Positions 61,440 through 64,000 of a stretch of 64,000 bases of DNA are shown one piece after another. Origin of the DNA: Gracilaria domingensis (Eukaryota; Rhodophyta; Florideophyceae; Gracilariales; Gracilariaceae). The stretch is taken from the NCBI GenBank assembly GCA_022539475.1, contig VCMS01000117.1, positions 62,001-126,000 on the forward strand. The letters run 5' to 3'. Below the pieces are notes generated by a model. The model saw nothing but the letters and a program-made list of their open reading frames with translations, had not been told where the DNA came from and ran no database searches. Numbering within the stretch: position 1 is the stretch's first letter; every line of letters starts with the position of its first letter. A program made the position numbers and the translations under genes.

Positions 61440-62364
61440 CGGAGGCTCGGGAAGGCGACAAGGGGCAGTGACCGTTTCGGAAGATGCGGGCGCGGGCGCG
61501 GAAAGCTTGAGAGGCTTGCTTCTCCGAATGGGCCGGCTATTGTCGTCTTCCAGCGCTGCTTTCAGACGAAACGGGCAATGGTTGACATGCTGTTGAAGAG
61601 ATAAGACTCCTCAGCGAGTAACGAAGGGGCACCCACGCTTTTTATGTGTACAGTAGTAGACCATGGGAAGAAGAAATGAACGAGAAACGACGACAAAGAC
61701 TGCAAGGGAAGGTCGTCCGAAGGGAGAAGGAGGTCGAGCGACAGTGAAGATCGACGTCATGCTGAGAACGGAGAATATATTTTGAGTTTAAATCACGTGC
61801 TTTCGTTCAAAAAGGAACGTAGGTACACGTCGACCTCAACACAAGGGCGTACTTCTCGTATTGTCTACCACTGGTTATAAACCTGTGGTTTTCCAACGTT
61901 GCACGCTGTACAACTGTTCAATCTCGCACAGAAAATTAAATCTCTTCCCTCCGCCGCCGCCGCCGCGCCTCCGACGTCCGACCTTCCGTTACCGTCGTGA
62001 TCCGTGCCATCCACATCCTCGCGTTATACTCCGCTCCGTCCTTCGTTTTTCCTCCCTCTACTTTACGGAGGCTCCTTAAAGTAGAGGGCGGAGAAAAGTA
62101 GGACGGAGTCATCCGTATCTCACGGATGTATTCCGTGCAGTCTATTCGTACGTTCTTCCATATCCTTCCACGTATCTTTGCTCTAAACTAACCAATCCTC
62201 ACCGCGTTTCTTCGCGCTCTGCGACATGTAAACGGCAGGAAATAAGCTAATCACCTTCAACTTCTTCTATTTGTTCAAGATATAGAACGAGTTAAAGGGT
62301 GAAAACGGGAACCTGGTAACCCAAAGCGACGACTGTAAGTAAGCGAGCAATGGTTCATTTCTTT
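61440..62364. other. Upstream region of the transposase and non-coding spacer
   Basis: No gene supported. A long imperfect hairpin lies at about 62032-62106 (CTCCCTCTACTTTA paired with TAAAGTAGAGGGCGGAG, extended by CCGTCC/GGACGG). An AT-rich element GAATATATTTTGAGTTTAAA is near 61771. Confidence 0.5.
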
Positions 62365-62446
62365 GCGCCATAGGCTCTAGCTTCGCCTCTTGCGTCAGTT
62401 TTCAAAAGTAGCGCAAGACGCGAGAAGCTAGAGCCTATTGCGCAAC
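62365..62446. repeat. Long imperfect hairpin, MITE-like
   Basis: Arms of ~30 bp (GCGCCATAGGCTCTAGCTTC... and its near reverse complement ...GAAGCTAGAGCCTATTGCGC) with a ~16-bp AT-rich loop. Could be a tiny foldback element or a structured 3' end of the ORF at 62435. Confidence 0.75.
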
Positions 62447-63160
62447 AAACCAAGTTGGTTTCTTGGCGATCTTGGATCTCTGAGTGTTCAGAATAGACGG
62501 TTCTGGTTTGGTTGGGACATAGGCTGCTCTTTCGTTTATCGCATCTTGGGGTATTTTTGCTGCATGGGCATTCTCAGTGTCGTTGCTTGTGAGTTCTCGC
62601 TTCGAGACCTCTAACCGATCCCTTTCCTTCTTCTCCTTCCTTTTGCGAGTTACTAGATGCCTTGAATTTTCTAGCGCAACGTTTCTGTTTTGCTTTATCA
62701 ATTGTACGTTCCATCGCATTTCAAATGTATCCAACGGAGCATTGACTAACTTATGGATACTTTCTGCTTGCGTATACAGGTAAACGAGCAATTTCATTTC
62801 GTCTCTCAAGATCGATGTCTGACTGTTCGGGATAGGCGATTCTGGTGCTTGGTTGGGACATAGGCTGCTCTTTCGTTTATCGCATCTTGCGGTAGGTCTG
62901 CTGCATGGGCATTCTTCGTGTCCTTGCTTGTGAGTTCTCGCTTCGACACCTTTCGCGCTTTACGATGATGGTGGGATGGTAATCTAACCGATCACTTTCC
63001 TGCTTCTTCTTCCTTTTGCGAGTTACTTGGTCCCTCGATTTTTCTAGCGCAACGTCTCTGTTTTGTTTTATTAATGGTACGTTCCATCGCATTTCAAATG
63101 TATCCAACGGATCATTGACTAACTTATGGATACTTTCTGCTTGCGTATACAGGTAAATGA
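62435..63160 (-). repeat. ~350-bp tandem duplication carrying a small coiled-coil ORF
   Basis: Sequence about 62467-62795 is repeated at about 62810-63158 with roughly 10% differences and one ~37-bp insertion in the right copy. Left-copy ORF 62435-62809 (124 codons) reads YLYTQAESIHKLVNAPLDTF, then FEMRWNVQLIKQNRNVALENS and a Lys/Arg/Glu-rich stretch. Right-copy ORF 62877-63107 repeats FEMRWNVPLIKQNRDVALEKS. Unrecognised protein; conservation of the frame in both copies suggests past coding function. Confidence 0.6.
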
Positions 63161-63251
63161 CTTTTGATACGGACGTAGCACACTAGTTGCAGGTGAAGGT
63201 TCCTCAAGTAGGGAACCATGCATCTGGGCACGGTTACCTATATGAGGAATG

Positions 63252-63284
63252 GAGAGGATGAGGCGCTTCGCGCCTCATCCTCTC
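63252..63284. repeat. Perfect 15-bp-arm hairpin
   Basis: GAGAGGATGAGGCGC / GCGCCTCATCCTCTC around TTC. No adjacent gene is firmly supported. Confidence 0.85.
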
Positions 63285-64000
63285 GGAGTGCGTATTTGTT
63301 CTACCGATACCGCACTTTGGTGCAGGTGCCCTCTGCGGCATCTACCGCAGATTGCGCCTACACCCGCTTCATCATGGGGAAATGGTAAATGTAATATAGC
63401 GAAGTAGTGGTTAGCAAAAGCGGTCGATAGAAGAATAGATACGAATAAAACGGTATGATTTCCTGATGGACATCATCTGTACTAGCAACAGTATTCCATG
63501 CGTTGCAGGGTATCATTCCGCAGAAGGTATCGTGTAATGTACACCTTAATGGAAACTGAACCTAGACTTCGCGAAATACCGTTCAGGTAGCCCTCGACTA
63601 AAGAACTAGCACGAGTGGAAAACCCACCAGTATTTACTGCACAGCGATTCTGGACGACCCAAGCAATTATCTTCAAATTTTGAAATAATTGATCTCGATA
63701 TTTTTTCAAAAAGTTTACTGGACGACCCTTGCCACTTTCTGGACGACCCTTGCCAAAAACTAGCATCTGCAAGAGACAGACGATGATGGTGCCACTACAG
63801 TATTACGCGCGACCATTTTGTCTTTGTGAGCATTGTTCTGTCCTTCGGTTTCCGTGTTTCTTCGACAATTTTCTGGAACAGATTTCTCGTGTCTGAAAAC
63901 TCTGCTGTTGTGTTCATCTTCTGGCTGAATATGATTTACACCCTCTGCTGCGACAGAGGCCAGCAGTAATTTCTCCAAACTTTCCCGGCGTTCTTGCAAG
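63285..64000. other. Right-end sequence without a supported gene
   Basis: A minus-strand ORF of 96 codons (63482-63772) and another at the edge (63760-63999) have no recognised motif. A short direct repeat GGACGACCCTTGCCA occurs at about 63720-63755. Confidence 0.4.

Noticed and set aside
63482-63772. 96-codon ORF at the right end
   Set aside because: Short, with a start built on a nucleotide direct repeat and no recognisable family.

Overview
The window looks like nuclear DNA of a unicellular alga, most likely a red alga. Two proteins predicted to be plastid-targeted (ferritin, and the siroheme-pathway methyltransferase) begin with the Phe-containing leaders MTAFV and MAFV that are typical of primary red-lineage plastids. 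Genes are compact, mostly intronless, and the few introns are short GT-AG ones (71-176 bp). Some genes lie in extremely GC-rich DNA (around 2 kb, 7.5 kb and 17-21.5 kb). The assignment to red algae is inference; no rRNA or organelle marker is present.

Region 1 (0.7-31.2 kb) is ordinary host chromosome. In order it holds a peroxiredoxin-like-2 protein, a PH-domain CAMK-type kinase with two introns, the TFIIH p44/SSL1 subunit, a plastid ferritin divergent from a membrane-anchored iron-binding-type surface protein, an SDR, a fused mitochondrial proline dehydrogenase/P5C dehydrogenase (PutA-type), a Josephin-fold protein that has lost its catalytic residues, uroporphyrinogen-III methyltransferase, an unrecognised multi-pass membrane protein, a very large BRCT-bearing protein, an RMD1/RMND1 (DUF155) protein, an ABCF/GCN20 ATPase and a DHRS4-like peroxisomal SDR ending in SRL. 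Ferritin and its neighbour form a candidate iron-homeostasis pair sharing a promoter with a strong 39-bp palindrome.

Region 2 (31.2-48.4 kb) is accessory and partly a graveyard. It has AT-rich unrecognised ORFs, an armadillo-repeat fragment, a stand-alone Ulp1/C48 cysteine protease next to unknown ORFs, a broken long coiled-coil gene, an intact cytochrome b561, a broken ARL2-like GTPase, a decayed three-piece gene and a remnant of a KDZ-like DDE transposase.

Region 3 (48.4-58.1 kb) is the most unusual part. A ParB/Srx-fold protein is transcribed leftward. A protein with an NLS, then a beta-class DNA amino-methyltransferase (DPPF) followed by a SET domain, then coiled-coil ORFs, are transcribed rightward. 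Between the divergent genes lies a 1.8-kb control region built as a mirror image. It carries five 34-bp palindromes plus one half copy, each containing TTAGGG/CCCTAA. It resembles a selfish DNA element with a partition-like or self-marking module. Region 4 (58.2-64 kb) holds a broken Plavaka/CACTA-type transposase (minus strand) with a credible intron, followed by a ~350-bp tandem duplication and several strong hairpins.
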